The notes under the pieces are model-generated. The model did not search any database, was not told the origin of the DNA, and saw only the letters and a program-made list of their open reading frames with translations. Made by a program: the position numbers and the translations under genes. From assembly GCF_016031625.1 (NCBI RefSeq), contig NZ_JACCHP010000003.1, positions 186,001-250,000 on the forward strand: a stretch of DNA of 64,000 bases, in the 5' to 3' direction. The stretch's first letter is position 1. Each line of letters opens with the position of its first letter. This document shows positions 16,705 through 27,943 of this stretch, in pieces. This stretch comes from Bradyrhizobium agreste. GTDB lineage: Bacteria > Pseudomonadota > Alphaproteobacteria > Rhizobiales > Xanthobacteraceae.

Positions 16705-18084
16705 TCACGCCACGCGGGGCACGGCATCGAACCTGCTCACCACGATATCCCGCTTGGTCTCGTCCACCCGCACGGTCATGTCGAAGCGGCCGTCGTGCAG
16801 CTCCTTCGACAGCACCTCGGCATTGCGGTGCAGCCAGCTGATGCCGGCGCCGTCGCCGGCGTCGATGGAGAGATCGAGCGTGGTGCGCTTGGCGGCGAGC
16901 CGCTGCTCGATCGCGGCGAGCAGAGCATCGATGCCCTCGCCCGACACGGCTGAGACCAGCATCGCCGGATGATCCTCCGGCCTGCGCGCGGCGATGTTGA
17001 GCAGCTCTTCGCGTTGCTCGGGGTCGAAACGGTCGATCTTGTTCCAGACCTCGATGATGCGGCCGGAATCGTCCGGGTTGATGCCGAGCTGGCGCAGCAC
17101 GGCGTCGACGTCGCTCTGCTGCGCCTCGGCGTCTTCATGCGAGATGTCGCGGACATGCAGGATGACGTCGGCCTCCAGCACCTCCTCCAGCGTGGCGCGG
17201 AAGGCGGCGACGAGCTGCGTCGGCAGGTTGGAGATGAAGCCGACGGTGTCCGACAGCATCGCCTTGCCGCCATGCGCCAGGTTGAGCGCCCGCAAGGTGG
17301 GATCGAGCGTCGCAAACAGCATGTCGGCCGCCTGCACGTCGGCACGGGTCAGGCGATTGAACAGCGTCGACTTGCCGGCATTGGTGTAACCGACCAGCGC
17401 GACGACACGATACGGCACGCGTTGACGGCCGGCGCGATGCAGACGCCGCGTCGCCTGCACCTTTTTGAGCTCGCTCTCCAGCTTGGAGATACGTTCCTGG
17501 ATCAGGCGCCGGTCGGCCTCGATCTGGGTCTCGCCGGGGCCGCCCATGAAGCCGAAACCGCCGCGCTGCCGTTCGAGATGGGTCCAGGACCGCACCAGGC
17601 GCGAGCGCTGGTAATTGAGATGCGCAAGCTCGACCTGCAGCGAGCCTTCCCTGGTCTTGGCGCGGCGGCCGAAGATTTCGAGAATGAGCCCGGTGCGGTC
17701 GAGCACCTTGGCGTGCCATTCCTTTTCGAGATTGCGCTGCTGGATCGGCGACAATGCGCAATCCATCACCACGAGCTCGACCTCGAGGGTTTTGATCAGC
17801 CCGGCGATCTCCTCGACCTTGCCCTTGCCGATATAGGTCGCGGGCCGGATCTGGGAGACCGGAGCGACGATCGCATCGGCAATGACGAGATCGATCGCAC
17901 GCGCGAGGCCGGCGGCTTCATCGAGCCGGGCCTCGGTGTCTCGCAGGGCATGAGTCTCCGATTGCGCGTCGGCGCTGCCCGCGCGCACGCGCAAGTAGGG
18001 GCCGATGACAAGCACCCGCCCCGTCTGCGTAGCCCCTGCCGACCGCGGACGGTCGGCATCCCCGTCGAAATTCCGGGGTTCCAA
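16705..18084 (-). CDS. hflX: GTPase HflX
   Basis: 459 residues. HflX binds ribosomes and splits stalled or heat-damaged 70S particles. The N-terminal domain contains TYIGKGKVEEI and DCALSPIQQRNLEKEW. A coiled helix (RRLIQERISKLESELKKV) leads to the G domain with G1 GYTNAGKSTLFNRL, G3 DTVGFISNLP and G4 NKID. The start is TTG 18084, since an in-frame TGA immediately precedes it; a GAGAG lies about 10 bases upstream. It begins 11 bases after the hfq stop, the conserved hfq-hflX arrangement. Confidence 0.95.
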   Translation of the reverse strand: MEPRNFDGDADRPRSAGATQTGRVLVIGPYLRVRAGSADAQSETHALRDTEARLDEAAGLARAIDLVIADAIVAPVSQIRPATYIGKGKVEEIAGLIKTLEVELVVMDCALSPIQQRNLEKEWHAKVLDRTGLILEIFGRRAKTREGSLQVELAHLNYQRSRLVRSWTHLERQRGGFGFMGGPGETQIEADRRLIQERISKLESELKKVQATRRLHRAGRQRVPYRVVALVGYTNAGKSTLFNRLTRADVQAADMLFATLDPTLRALNLAHGGKAMLSDTVGFISNLPTQLVAAFRATLEEVLEADVILHVRDISHEDAEAQQSDVDAVLRQLGINPDDSGRIIEVWNKIDRFDPEQREELLNIAARRPEDHPAMLVSAVSGEGIDALLAAIEQRLAAKRTTLDLSIDAGDGAGISWLHRNAEVLSKELHDGRFDMTVRVDETKRDIVVSRFDAVPRVA

Positions 18085-18095
18085 TCAGATCACTC

Positions 18096-18344
18096 TCAAG
18101 CCGGCTGGTCCTCGCCGCCTTCGAACAGCTGAATCGGAGCGCCCGGCATGATGGTCGAGATCGCATGCTTGTAGACGAGCTGCGAATGACCGTCGCGCCG
18201 AAGCAGCAAACAGAAATTGTCGAACCAGGTCACGATGCCCTGGAGCTTCACTCCGTTGACCAGAAAGATCGTCAGTGGCGTCTTGGTTTTGCGAACGTGA
18301 TTAAGGAAGGTGTCCTGTAGGTTTTGCGCGCGGTCTGCCGCCAT
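18096..18344 (-). CDS. hfq: RNA chaperone Hfq
   Basis: 82 residues, the length usual in this group. The Sm1 motif runs from [20 protein letters not shown] through [14 protein letters not shown], and Sm2 is [10 protein letters not shown]. Hfq hexamers pair small RNAs with mRNAs; in rhizobia Hfq also affects nif and nitrogen regulation. It is first of an hfq-hflX unit and lies 250 bases after ntrX on the same strand. Confidence 0.98.
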   Translation of the reverse strand: MAADRAQNLQDTFLNHVRKTKTPLTIFLVNGVKLQGIVTWFDNFCLLLRRDGHSQLVYKHAISTIMPGAPIQLFEGGEDQPA

Positions 18345-18593
18345 TGTTTTTGTCTCGCTTTGAGTTTCTTTTTATTGCGCCGGATGCGGCCCTCTTTGTG
18401 GAGTTCGGGGCCTCCTCCGGTTGCCGTCCTTCATGAGATCCCCCTCGGAAGGAACAGCGGTTCGATTAGAGGACAGGTCGGGATATTAGGCAAGCCGCTT
18501 CAAGCGGCAGGCCCGGCCCTATTGCCCCGAAAAATTACGGAAATCGATGATTTTCTTCGCCTATCTCCAAGATGCCACTGCAACGTCGCAGCA

Positions 18594-19964
18594 TCAGCCG
18601 ACGCCGAGCGCCTTCAACTTCCGGTGCAAGGCCGAACGTTCCATGCCAACGAACTCGGCCGTTCGAGAAATATTTCCTGAGAAACGGCTGATCTGTGCAA
18701 TCAAATAGTCACGCTCGAAGACCTCGCGGGCCTCGCGCAACGGCAAGCCCATGATGTGCTCGCCATTGTTGCTGGTCGGCATCGCCGGCACCATCGAGCC
18801 GACGTCCTGCGGCAGCATGTCGGCGGTGATGATGACCTCCGGCCCGCCAGCGGCCAGAATCATGACTCTTTCAACGTTGTTGCGGAGCTGACGCACATTG
18901 CCGGGCCAGACGTGCGATTGCAGCACCGCCATCGCGTCCTGACCGATCTGGCGCTTGGGCAAGCCGCTGCCGGCCGAGATCTGCTCCATGAAATAGTCGA
19001 TCAATTCCGGAATGTCCTCGCGCCGCTCCGACAGTGCGGGCACGCGGATCGGCACCACCGAGAGCCGGTGGTAAAGATCCTCGCGGAAACGGCCGGCCGC
19101 GATCTCCTCTTCGAGATTGCGTGCGGTCGATGAGATGATGCGCACGTCGACCTGGACCTTGGCGGTGCCGCCGACGCGCTGGAACGACTGCTCCACCAGC
19201 ACGCGCAGGATCTTGTTCTGGGTCTCGCGCGGCATGTCCGCGATCTCGTCGATGAACAGCGTGCCGCCATGCGCCTCTTCGAGCGCGCCGGGCTTGCGCG
19301 GCTGCTCGCCGTTGGACTGCTCGACCCCGAACAGCTCATGCTCCATTCGCTCGGGCGTGATTGCGGCGGCGTTGATGACGACGAACGGACCGTCGGCGCG
19401 GCCCGAGGCGGCATGCAGCGTGCGCGCGGTCAGCTCCTTGCCGGCGCCGGCGGGGCCGACGATCAGGATGCGGCTGTTGGCCTTGGCCGCACGCTCGATG
19501 GTCTGGCGCAGCTGGTTCATGCTGGGCGAGCGGCCGACCAGCTGGCTGGCGCTCGGGGCGAGCTGCTTCAGCTCCTTGACCTCGCGCTTCAGCCGCGAGT
19601 TCTCCAGCGCTCTGGTCGCGACCAGGATGAGACGGTCGGCCTTGAACGGCTTCTCGATGAAGTCGTAGGCGCCGCGCTTGATCGCGGCGACCGCGGTCTC
19701 GATGTTGCCGTGGCCGGAAATCATGACGACGGGCAGATCGGCATTGTCCTTCTTGACCTGCTCCAGAAGCTGCAGGCCGTCGAGCTTGGAGCCTTGCAGC
19801 CAGATGTCGAGAAACACCAGATGCGGCCTGCGATTGGCAATCTCGGCGAGCGCCGTATCGCTGTCGCGTGCGGTCCTCGTGACGAACCCCTCGTCTTCGA
19901 GAATGCCCGCAACGAGATCGCGAATATCGGCCTCATCATCGACAATCAGAATTTCACTTGCCAT
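18594..19964 (-). CDS. ntrX: Nitrogen assimilation response regulator NtrX
   Basis: 456 residues: receiver domain (IVDDEADIRDLVAGIL; phospho-acceptor Asp in LVFLDIWLQ), AAA+ domain (Walker A-like GPAGAGKE; Walker B GGTLFIDEIADM) and a Fis-type helix-turn-helix ending RTAEFVGMERSALHRKLKAL. The sigma-54 contact loop GAFTGA is absent; the equivalent stretch reads FGVEQSNGEQPRKPGALEE. This is known for alphaproteobacterial NtrX and means it likely works without sigma-54. It is partner of NtrY, 17 bases upstream in the same operon. Confidence 0.96.
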   Translation of the reverse strand: MASEILIVDDEADIRDLVAGILEDEGFVTRTARDSDTALAEIANRRPHLVFLDIWLQGSKLDGLQLLEQVKKDNADLPVVMISGHGNIETAVAAIKRGAYDFIEKPFKADRLILVATRALENSRLKREVKELKQLAPSASQLVGRSPSMNQLRQTIERAAKANSRILIVGPAGAGKELTARTLHAASGRADGPFVVINAAAITPERMEHELFGVEQSNGEQPRKPGALEEAHGGTLFIDEIADMPRETQNKILRVLVEQSFQRVGGTAKVQVDVRIISSTARNLEEEIAAGRFREDLYHRLSVVPIRVPALSERREDIPELIDYFMEQISAGSGLPKRQIGQDAMAVLQSHVWPGNVRQLRNNVERVMILAAGGPEVIITADMLPQDVGSMVPAMPTSNNGEHIMGLPLREAREVFERDYLIAQISRFSGNISRTAEFVGMERSALHRKLKALGVG

Positions 19965-19981
19965 GGATCGCGCCTGTCTTG

Positions 19982-22348
19982 TCAGCTGCCTGTTGAGGCT
20001 TCGATTTTGGTTGAATCATTGGTCTTTTCAGCCGGCTCTTTGGTTCCGGCGGCCGGCTCTTTTGTTTCCTGGTTCTTGACGGATTCCGTAAGCGTTTGCT
20101 CGGCTGTCGCGGACTTTGCGGGTTGCCCTGAGACGGCAAAGCGCATCCGCATCCAGGCGCCGCGCTGGCCTTCCCGGAAGTCGGAGGCGTCCTTCAGCTC
20201 GATCCGCCCGCCATGGTCTTCCAGCACGCGGCCGACGATCGCGAGCCCCAGCCCGGTGCCCTTGGCGCGCGTGGTGACGTAGGGCTCGAGCAGACGCGAG
20301 CGCGCGACCTTGGGCAGGCCGATGCCGTTGTCGATGACATCGATCAGCACGTCGTCGCCCTCGCGCGACACCACGACGTCGATACGGCCTTTTCCGTTTT
20401 CCTGGCCGAGTTCCTCGGGCGGGACCTGCTCGATCGCCTCGGTGGCGTTCTTGACGATGTTGGTGACCGCCTGCGAGATCAGGCGCCGGTCGAACTGGGC
20501 GCGCAACGGATCCTGCTTGAACTCGGCCTCGATGTCGATTTCGGGATGGGCGACCTTCATCAGGAACACCGCCTGACGCACCGTGTCGGCGACGTCCTCG
20601 CCCTCCATCACCGGCTTGGGCATCCGCGCAAAGCGCGAGAACTCGTCGACCATGCGCCTGATGTCGTCGACCTGACGAACGATGGTGTCGGTGCACTGGT
20701 CGAAGATCTGCTTGTCCTTGTCCTCTGTGATGGTCTTGCCGAACTTGCGGCGGATGCGCTCGGCCGAGAGCTGGATCGGCGTCAGCGGGTTCTTGATCTC
20801 GTGGGCGATGCGGCGCGCCACGTCGCCCCAGGCCGAGGTGCGCTGCGCCGAGACCAGTTCGGTGATGTCGTCGAGCGTGATGATGTAGCTGTCGTGCGGC
20901 TGGTTCTTCTCGGCGCTGACGCGGACCGACAGGTTGCGCTCGGTGCCGTCGCGGGTGATCGTGATCTGGCCCTGCACCAGGCGCTGGGTTCCTTCCCGCG
21001 CCGTCTTCATCATCTCGTCGAGCTCGGGCAGCACGTCGGAGAGCGGGTGGCCGAGCGTTTCGGCTTCGGAGTGTCCGATCAGCTTCTCGGCGGAGCGATT
21101 GAGGATGCCGACGCTGCCGGACTCGTCGACGCCGATGATGCCGGCGCTCGCCGATGACAGCACCGCCTCGATGAAGCGGCGACGGCTGTCGATGAGGTCG
21201 CTGGCATTGACCAGCTCGTCGCGCTGGCTGCGCAATTCCTGCGTCATCTTGTTGAAGGTCTCGCCCAGCTGGGCGAGGTCACCTTCCGACTGATGCACCG
21301 GCACCTGGACATGCAGGTCGCCGGTCGAAACGGTGTGTGCCGCGTTCATCAGCCGCCGGATCGGCGCCACCAGCGAGTTGGCGAAGTTCAGCCCGATCAG
21401 CACCGAAGCCATGAGGATCGTCAGCGCGATCACCGCGAACATCAGCGCGAAGGCGACCTGGATGCCCAGCCTGCGCGACTCGATCTGGGCGTATTCGGCA
21501 ACGCTGACCTCGGTCTGCTTGAGCTGATTGACGACATTCGGATCGAGCGGCCTGGCGACATAGAGGAAGGTGTCGCTGAAGGCGCGCAGGCGGATCACCG
21601 CCGCGACGAAGCTCGCATCGGGGAGCACCGCGATCTCGGGCTCGTTCTCGTTGACGTTGCTGAGAAAGTCCGGCGCCGGCGGCGAATAAGCGAGCCGCAT
21701 GCCGGTGTCGGCGGATTCCAGGATGTTGGTGTTCTTGTCGATGATCATCGCGCCCGGCAGGTTGCGGGACGCGGCGCTCGCCGTCAGCATCTCGCGAAAC
21801 GAGCGGCGGTCCTGGTCGTAGAGCGGCCGGGCATGGGCGATATCGTTGGCCATGCCGAGAATGTCGCCGCGGATCAGCTGCGCGTGGTCCTGCATGTAGG
21901 CCCGCGCGATCGTCAGCGAGTTCTGGATCACCTCCTTGGTCGGCCCCGAGAACAACCGGTCCAGGCCGCGCTCGATGGTGACGTTGGCGACGACGGCGAC
22001 CAGCACCGCCGGCAGCACCGCCACGATCGAGAACAGGCTGACGATCTGAACATGAAGGCGCGCCGCCGCCCTGCCCCGCCGCCGCGCCAGGATCAGCTGC
22101 CAGAGCTCCCGGATGATGATCCCGACCAGCAGCAGGATCGTCGCGGCATTGATCAGATAGAATGTGCGGACCACCGCGGGCGTCGGCTCGATCGTGCTCA
22201 GACCCGTCAGGACCAGGAAGGTCAGCAAGGCCGACAGCAGCGCCAGCGCCACGGCAAAGGGCGCCAGCCAGCGTCGCACCGACCAACGCCGGGGCTCTTC
22301 CGCTGGGGCCGTGTCAAAGTGTGCGGCCGAGGTCTCTGCGCTGGTCAT
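19982..22348 (-). CDS. ntrY: Nitrogen regulation sensor histidine kinase NtrY
   Basis: 788 residues. Three N-terminal membrane helices (residues about 30-115), a long periplasmic sensor segment, a further helix near 330, HAMP, PAS (SAGIIGVDESGSVGILNRSA), the H-box [20 protein letters not shown] and an ATPase domain (DNGIGLP, GTGLGLAIV). The tail is rich in Lys, Glu and Thr. It phosphorylates NtrX. ATG 22348 is chosen although the frame is open to 22480, because the upstream residues do not fit the family. No strong ribosome-binding site is visible. Confidence 0.95.
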   Translation of the reverse strand: MTSAETSAAHFDTAPAEEPRRWSVRRWLAPFAVALALLSALLTFLVLTGLSTIEPTPAVVRTFYLINAATILLLVGIIIRELWQLILARRRGRAAARLHVQIVSLFSIVAVLPAVLVAVVANVTIERGLDRLFSGPTKEVIQNSLTIARAYMQDHAQLIRGDILGMANDIAHARPLYDQDRRSFREMLTASAASRNLPGAMIIDKNTNILESADTGMRLAYSPPAPDFLSNVNENEPEIAVLPDASFVAAVIRLRAFSDTFLYVARPLDPNVVNQLKQTEVSVAEYAQIESRRLGIQVAFALMFAVIALTILMASVLIGLNFANSLVAPIRRLMNAAHTVSTGDLHVQVPVHQSEGDLAQLGETFNKMTQELRSQRDELVNASDLIDSRRRFIEAVLSSASAGIIGVDESGSVGILNRSAEKLIGHSEAETLGHPLSDVLPELDEMMKTAREGTQRLVQGQITITRDGTERNLSVRVSAEKNQPHDSYIITLDDITELVSAQRTSAWGDVARRIAHEIKNPLTPIQLSAERIRRKFGKTITEDKDKQIFDQCTDTIVRQVDDIRRMVDEFSRFARMPKPVMEGEDVADTVRQAVFLMKVAHPEIDIEAEFKQDPLRAQFDRRLISQAVTNIVKNATEAIEQVPPEELGQENGKGRIDVVVSREGDDVLIDVIDNGIGLPKVARSRLLEPYVTTRAKGTGLGLAIVGRVLEDHGGRIELKDASDFREGQRGAWMRMRFAVSGQPAKSATAEQTLTESVKNQETKEPAAGTKEPAEKTNDSTKIEASTGS

Positions 22349-22525
22349 TCCGGCAATGGCGGTGCTGAAAACGGGTCCGCGGACGCGCGGATACTGATGT
22401 ATTCGTACCACATTGTTGCCGAATTGCGACAATTCCGCGGCGTCACCCCCGCGGCCGGCTAGCGCTATCCACAGGCACATGCCGGTGAGACGGAACGGAT
22501 TCCCACCATCCCGGCTTGATCCTTC

Positions 22526-22672
22526 ATGGATAGGATCTTTCTCGCGACGATGGTTTCAGCCGTTCTGCTGCTGATCGTGGCCGCCGACCTCCTGGTCAAC
22601 GGCCTCGGCCTTCAGCAGCCGCCCCTGAACGTCGCAAGCGTGGTGCCGGCATCCGGCGGACTGGTCAGATAG
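22526..22672 (+). CDS. Small single-helix membrane protein between ntrY and ntrC
   Basis: 48 residues read on the strand opposite to its neighbours. MDRIFLATMVSAVLLLIVAA forms one clear transmembrane helix or uncleaved signal, followed by a short polar tail with QQPP and VVPASGG. The frame has a clean start and stop, and the hydrophobic pattern is not that of a random antisense frame. No strong Shine-Dalgarno sequence is seen. Function unknown. It is divergent from ntrY (178 bases from its start), so its promoter would face the ntrY promoter. Confidence 0.55.
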   Translation: MDRIFLATMVSAVLLLIVAADLLVNGLGLQQPPLNVASVVPASGGLVR

Positions 22673-22788
22673 ATGTGATGGCCGCGTTGCGGCCGAAATG
22701 ACCAATTTGAATGTGCGGGTGGAACATTACAGTCCCGTCAGGACTTCTGCTCACCGCGTCAGCCACAACGGCCAGCGCGATCCGGACA

Positions 22789-22822
22789 GGCTCAGCTCTG
22801 CCTTGGTAGGAGGAGCTGAGCC
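22789..22822 (-). terminator. Strong stem-loop after ntrC
   Basis: GGCTCAGCTC (22789-22798) and GAGCTGAGCC (22813-22822) form a perfect 10-bp stem with a 14-base loop, about 19 bases beyond the ntrC stop. There is no U-tract, so this may be a Rho-type boundary or mRNA 3' stabiliser rather than a classic intrinsic terminator. Confidence 0.5.
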
Positions 22823-22840
22823 ACCGGCCGCTTCGAGAGA

Positions 22841-24283
<1,443 letters not shown>

Positions 24284-24292
24284 TGTTAATCC

Positions 24293-25468
24293 TCATTTTG
24301 CCCCCTGTGACGCAGGCGACGACTTCCCGGCAGAGCCGTCGCGACTGCTTTGATCGGAGTGTTTCACCGACGTGGAGTACATCGGCATCAGCACGCGGAA
24401 GGTGGTCTTGCGCGGCTGAGATTCGCATTCGATGATGCCCCCGTGATCGCCGACGATCTTGGCCACCAGCGCAAGGCCGAGACCCGAGCCGGTCTGCTTG
24501 GTGGTCACGAAGGGATCGAACAGGTTGGGCAGAAGATCGTCGGGCACGCCGGGTCCGTTGTCCTTCACGCAGAATTCGAGCGGAAGGGATACCCGGGATT
24601 TTTGACCGGGGACTGACAGGCGCACGCCGGGGCGGAACGCGGTGGTCAGCTGAATCTCAGAGTCGGGCACGTCGATCAGCGCTTCGGCGGCGTTCTTCAC
24701 GAGATTGAGGAACACCTGGATCAGCTGGTCCTGGTTCGCCAGCACCGGCGGCAGCGAGGGATCGTAGTCCTCGATGAAGCGGATGTTGCGGGCAAAGCCC
24801 GATTGCGCCAGCCGCTTCACGTGATCGAGCACCGAATGGATGTTGACGGGACCGCGCACCACGGGGCGCTCGTCGCCGAACACTTCCATGCGGTCGACCA
24901 GCGTCACGATGCGGTCGGCCTCGTCGCAGATCAGCCGCGTCAGCATGCGGTCCTCGGACGAGGCCTGCTGCTCCAGCAGCTGTGCCGCGCCGCGAATGCC
25001 CGAAAGCGGATTCTTGATTTCGTGCGCGAGCATTGCTGCTAGCGCTATCACCGAGCGCGCTGCGCTGCGGTGGGTGAGCTGCCGGTCCATCTTGTCGGCG
25101 ATGGTGCGCTCCTGCAGCATCACGACGATATGGCCGGGCCGCTCGGTGAGCGGCGCGACGTGCAGGTCGACCTGGCGGTCGCCGCCCATGCGCGGCGTGC
25201 CGAGATCGACCTTGTATTCGTTGACCGGCGAGTTCGAGGAGCGCACCTGGTCGATCAGCGCCAGCAAGGGGCTGCCGAACGGCACCAGCTCCTTCAGCGA
25301 CTGCCGCTTCAGGAATTGCGTGGAGATCTCGAAGAAGGCTTCGGTCGCGATGTTGGCGGCGACGATCTTGCCGTCCGGCCCGATCAGGAGCACGGGATTG
25401 GGAAGCGCGTCCAGGATCGCATCGCTGTCGGACAGAACGGGCCGACGATGTTCAGCGGCTGAGCTCAT
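24293..25468 (-). CDS. ntrB: Nitrogen regulation sensor kinase NtrB
   Basis: 391 residues, soluble. PAS domain ([20 protein letters not shown]), H-box [20 protein letters not shown], and ATPase with N, G1 and G2 boxes ([29 protein letters not shown]). It phosphorylates or dephosphorylates NtrC according to PII status. ATG 25468 overlaps the dusB stop as ATGA, so translation is coupled; the upstream open frame lies inside dusB and is not used. Confidence 0.97.
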   Translation of the reverse strand: MSSAAEHRRPVLSDSDAILDALPNPVLLIGPDGKIVAANIATEAFFEISTQFLKRQSLKELVPFGSPLLALIDQVRSSNSPVNEYKVDLGTPRMGGDRQVDLHVAPLTERPGHIVVMLQERTIADKMDRQLTHRSAARSVIALAAMLAHEIKNPLSGIRGAAQLLEQQASSEDRMLTRLICDEADRIVTLVDRMEVFGDERPVVRGPVNIHSVLDHVKRLAQSGFARNIRFIEDYDPSLPPVLANQDQLIQVFLNLVKNAAEALIDVPDSEIQLTTAFRPGVRLSVPGQKSRVSLPLEFCVKDNGPGVPDDLLPNLFDPFVTTKQTGSGLGLALVAKIVGDHGGIIECESQPRKTTFRVLMPMYSTSVKHSDQSSRDGSAGKSSPASQGAK

Positions 25469-26541
25469 GCAGCAGCGCTCCATGCGAAGTCGTCGAAGGC
25501 GTCTTGCAGTGAACCGTGAACGAGGCGCGGATCCTCCGAGACCAGGATCTTCTGCCGCCAGGATCTCAGCTTCTCGGCCGGCGCACGGCTCGCCTGCGCT
25601 GCGACGTCGAGCGCCCAGCCCAGATGCTTGCGGGCATGCCGCAGCCCGATGCGCAGACCATAGAGCGCACAAACGCCATCATAGAGCGTGCGGACATAAT
25701 GCAGCTGGGTCTCCAGCGAGGGCGCGGCTTCCGCGGCTCCGCCTTTCAGGCGGCGGCCGATCTGGCCCGGCAGCCAGGGCTGGCCCTGCGCGCCGCGGCC
25801 GATCATCACGGCGTCGGCGCCCGAGGCGTCCAATGCCGCGAGCGCCTTCTCGTAGGAGGTGATGTCGCCGTTGACGACGAGCGGAATGGAGATGGCCTCG
25901 CGCACGGCGCGGATCGCATCCCAATCGGCCTCGCCCTTGTAGAACTGGCAGCGGGTGCGGCCGTGCACGGTGACGAGCTTGACCCCGGCGGCCTCCGCGC
26001 GCCGTGCCAGCTCCGGCGCGTTGCGGCTGCGGTCGTCCCAGCCGAGGCGCATCTTCAGCGTCACCGGCACCTTCACCGCCGCGATCGTCGCCTCGATCAG
26101 GCTGACCGCATGGTCGAGGTCGCGCATCAAGGCCGAGCCGGACTGCCCGCCGGTCACGTGGCGGGCGGGACAGCCCATGTTGATGTCGATGATATCGGCG
26201 CCTTCGGCTTCGGCGATCCGGGCGCCCTCCGCCATCCAGTGCGCCTCGCAGCCGGCGAGCTGCACCACATGCGGGCCGATTCCCGTGGCTTCGCAACGCA
26301 ACCGGGACATCCGGTGGCCATTGGCGAGCTCATCGCTCGCGGTCATTTCAGACACGACGAGACCAGCCCCAAGCTCGGCGGCCAGCCGGCGGACGGGCGA
26401 GTCAGTCACACCCGACATCGGCGCCAGGAAGACCGGGGTGGCGACTTCAATATCGCCTATTTTCAACGGCTTAGAGCCTGATACTGCCGAGCCGGTCACG
26501 GGGGTCTCGTTGACTGGGCAGGGCCTCATCGCGCCTGCCAT
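25465..26541 (-). CDS. dusB: tRNA-dihydrouridine synthase B (NifR3)
   Basis: 358 residues. It reduces uridine to dihydrouridine in tRNA D-loops using FMN and NADPH. Visible are [20 protein letters not shown], catalytic Cys in [45 protein letters not shown] and NGDI. The gene heads the nifR3-ntrB-ntrC operon of rhizobia, which is known to be autogenously repressed by NtrC in relatives. ATG 26541 is used; ATG 26529 is in frame. The promoter candidate ends only a few bases before the start, so the leader would be very short. Confidence 0.95.
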   Translation of the reverse strand: MAGAMRPCPVNETPVTGSAVSGSKPLKIGDIEVATPVFLAPMSGVTDSPVRRLAAELGAGLVVSEMTASDELANGHRMSRLRCEATGIGPHVVQLAGCEAHWMAEGARIAEAEGADIIDINMGCPARHVTGGQSGSALMRDLDHAVSLIEATIAAVKVPVTLKMRLGWDDRSRNAPELARRAEAAGVKLVTVHGRTRCQFYKGEADWDAIRAVREAISIPLVVNGDITSYEKALAALDASGADAVMIGRGAQGQPWLPGQIGRRLKGGAAEAAPSLETQLHYVRTLYDGVCALYGLRIGLRHARKHLGWALDVAAQASRAPAEKLRSWRQKILVSEDPRLVHGSLQDAFDDFAWSAAA

Positions 26542-26545
26542 GATC

Positions 26546-26574
26546 TATCTTGCGCACAATTCTTGTGCAGTCAA
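26546..26574 (-). promoter_or_regulatory. Candidate dusB-ntrBC promoter
   Basis: On the minus strand TTGACT (26574-26569) is followed after 17 bases by AAGATA (26551-26546). The -35 is good and the -10 weak. The NtrC-type palindrome fills the spacer, the right geometry for repression. Confidence 0.4.
26553..26569. promoter_or_regulatory. NtrC-binding site
   Basis: On the minus strand TGCACAAGAATTGTGCG has the NtrC layout TGCAC-N7-GTGCA with one mismatch in the last half-site base. It starts 12 bases upstream of the dusB ATG and lies between the candidate -35 and -10. A second, single half-site (GTGCA, 26616-26620) lies further upstream. This fits NtrC autorepression of its own operon (established for rhizobial nifR3-ntrBC; inferred here). 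Confidence 0.65.
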
Positions 26575-26635
26575 GCGTCATGCCTACAGTTTAGACAGTT
26601 CTGCAGATCTTTCAAGTGCAGTGCAGCAAAATGCT

Positions 26636-26668
26636 GTTTCCCACAATCCGGGGAAACCCCCTTTTTTT
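26636..26668 (+). promoter_or_regulatory. Possible attenuator-like alternative hairpins in the ispDF leader
   Basis: GTTTCCC (26636-26642) can pair with GGGAAAC (26651-26657). Alternatively GGGG (26650-26653) pairs with CCCC (26657-26660), followed by a run of seven T (26662-26668), a short intrinsic-terminator shape. The two pairings share bases and cannot form together. The element lies about 75 bases before the ispDF start in the same direction. Confidence 0.35.
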
Positions 26669-26743
26669 GCGGGCCTGCCGTGCTAGAGGCATGCCGGCAA
26701 ATCACCCCCTGCTCTTTCATTGGCAATTGAGTATTTGAGTCCT

Positions 26744-27940
26744 ATGGCGAAATCACAGCGCACCGCGGTCGTCCTTGTCGCAGCCGGACGCGGATTGCGC
26801 GCCGGCGCCGGCGGGCCGAAGCAATATCGCGAGATCGGTGGCGTGCCCGTGATCCACCGCGCGATGGAAGCGTTCAGCCGTCACGCTGACGTGTTCGCGG
26901 TGCAGCCGGTGGTGAACCCCGACGACGGCGCCATGTTCACTGCCGCGGTCGCAGGGCTCAGGCACGAGCCGCCGACCAATGGGGGCGCGACGCGGCAGGC
27001 ATCGGTACTCGCCGGCCTTGAAGCGCTGGCGAAGCACAAGCCGGACATCGTGCTGATCCACGACGCCGCGCGGCCGTTCGTCTCGGAAGGCGTGATCTCG
27101 CGTGCGATCGAGGCGGCGAGCCGCACCGGTGCTGCGATCCCCACCGTTCCGGTCACCGACACCATCAAGGTCACCGGCGAAAGCGGCAACGTCGAGGCCA
27201 CACCGGAGCGCGCCTCCTTGCGAATCGCACAGACGCCGCAATCCTTTCGCTTCGACGTCATCCTCGAGGCGCATCGTCGCGCGGCAAGGGATGGACGCTC
27301 GGATTTCACCGACGATGCCGCGATTGCCGAATGGGCGGGATTGACGGTTGCAACCTTTGAAGGCGATGTTGCCAACATGAAGCTCACAACTCCCGAGGAT
27401 TTCGTGCGCGAGGAAGCGCGCCTGGCCGCGCAGCTCGGCGACATCAGGACCGGCACCGGCTATGACGTGCACGCCTTCGGCGAAGGCGACCACGTCATGA
27501 TCTGCGGCGTCCGCGTGCCACACGCCAAGGGCTTCCTGGCTCATTCCGACGGCGATGTCGGCCTGCATGCGCTGGTCGACGCCATTCTCGGCGCGCTCGC
27601 CGACGGCGACATCGGCTCGCATTTCCCGCCGAGCGATCCGAAGTGGAAGGGCGCCTCCTCCGACCAGTTCCTCAAATACGCCATCGAGCGCGTCACGGCG
27701 CGTGGCGGCCGCGTCGCCAATCTCGAGGTGACGCTGATCTGCGAGCGGCCCAAGATCGGTCCGTTGCGCGACACCATGCGGGCGCGCATTGCCGAGATCT
27801 CGGGCGTCGACATCTCGCGCGTCGCGGTGAAGGCGACCACCAGCGAGCGGCTCGGCTTCACCGGCCGTGAGGAAGGCATCGCGGCGACCGCGAGCGCCAC
27901 CATCCGCCTGCCCTTTAACGAAAAGACTTGGAGCGTGTAA
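26744..27940 (+). CDS. ispDF: Bifunctional IspD/IspF enzyme of the MEP isoprenoid pathway
   Basis: 398 residues. The N-terminal IspD domain (about 1-225; [36 protein letters not shown]) adds CMP to methylerythritol phosphate. The C-terminal IspF domain (about 233-398; [52 protein letters not shown]) forms the 2,4-cyclodiphosphate. This fusion is typical of alphaproteobacteria; IspE, the intervening step, is absent here. ATG 26744 is chosen over TTG 26720. The cinA start follows 3 bases after its stop. Confidence 0.97.
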   Translation: MAKSQRTAVVLVAAGRGLRAGAGGPKQYREIGGVPVIHRAMEAFSRHADVFAVQPVVNPDDGAMFTAAVAGLRHEPPTNGGATRQASVLAGLEALAKHKPDIVLIHDAARPFVSEGVISRAIEAASRTGAAIPTVPVTDTIKVTGESGNVEATPERASLRIAQTPQSFRFDVILEAHRRAARDGRSDFTDDAAIAEWAGLTVATFEGDVANMKLTTPEDFVREEARLAAQLGDIRTGTGYDVHAFGEGDHVMICGVRVPHAKGFLAHSDGDVGLHALVDAILGALADGDIGSHFPPSDPKWKGASSDQFLKYAIERVTARGGRVANLEVTLICERPKIGPLRDTMRARIAEISGVDISRVAVKATTSERLGFTGREEGIAATASATIRLPFNEKTWSV

Positions 27941-27943
27941 GCC

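Noticed and set aside
18494-18508. GCCGCTT/AAGCGGC palindrome between ntrX and hfq as a terminator
   Set aside because: The stem is perfect but only 7 bp with almost no loop and no U-tract; not enough to call.
22348-22480. Longer NtrY N-terminus
   Set aside because: The 44 extra residues do not fit the family; MTSAETSA is followed directly by the known first membrane helix region.
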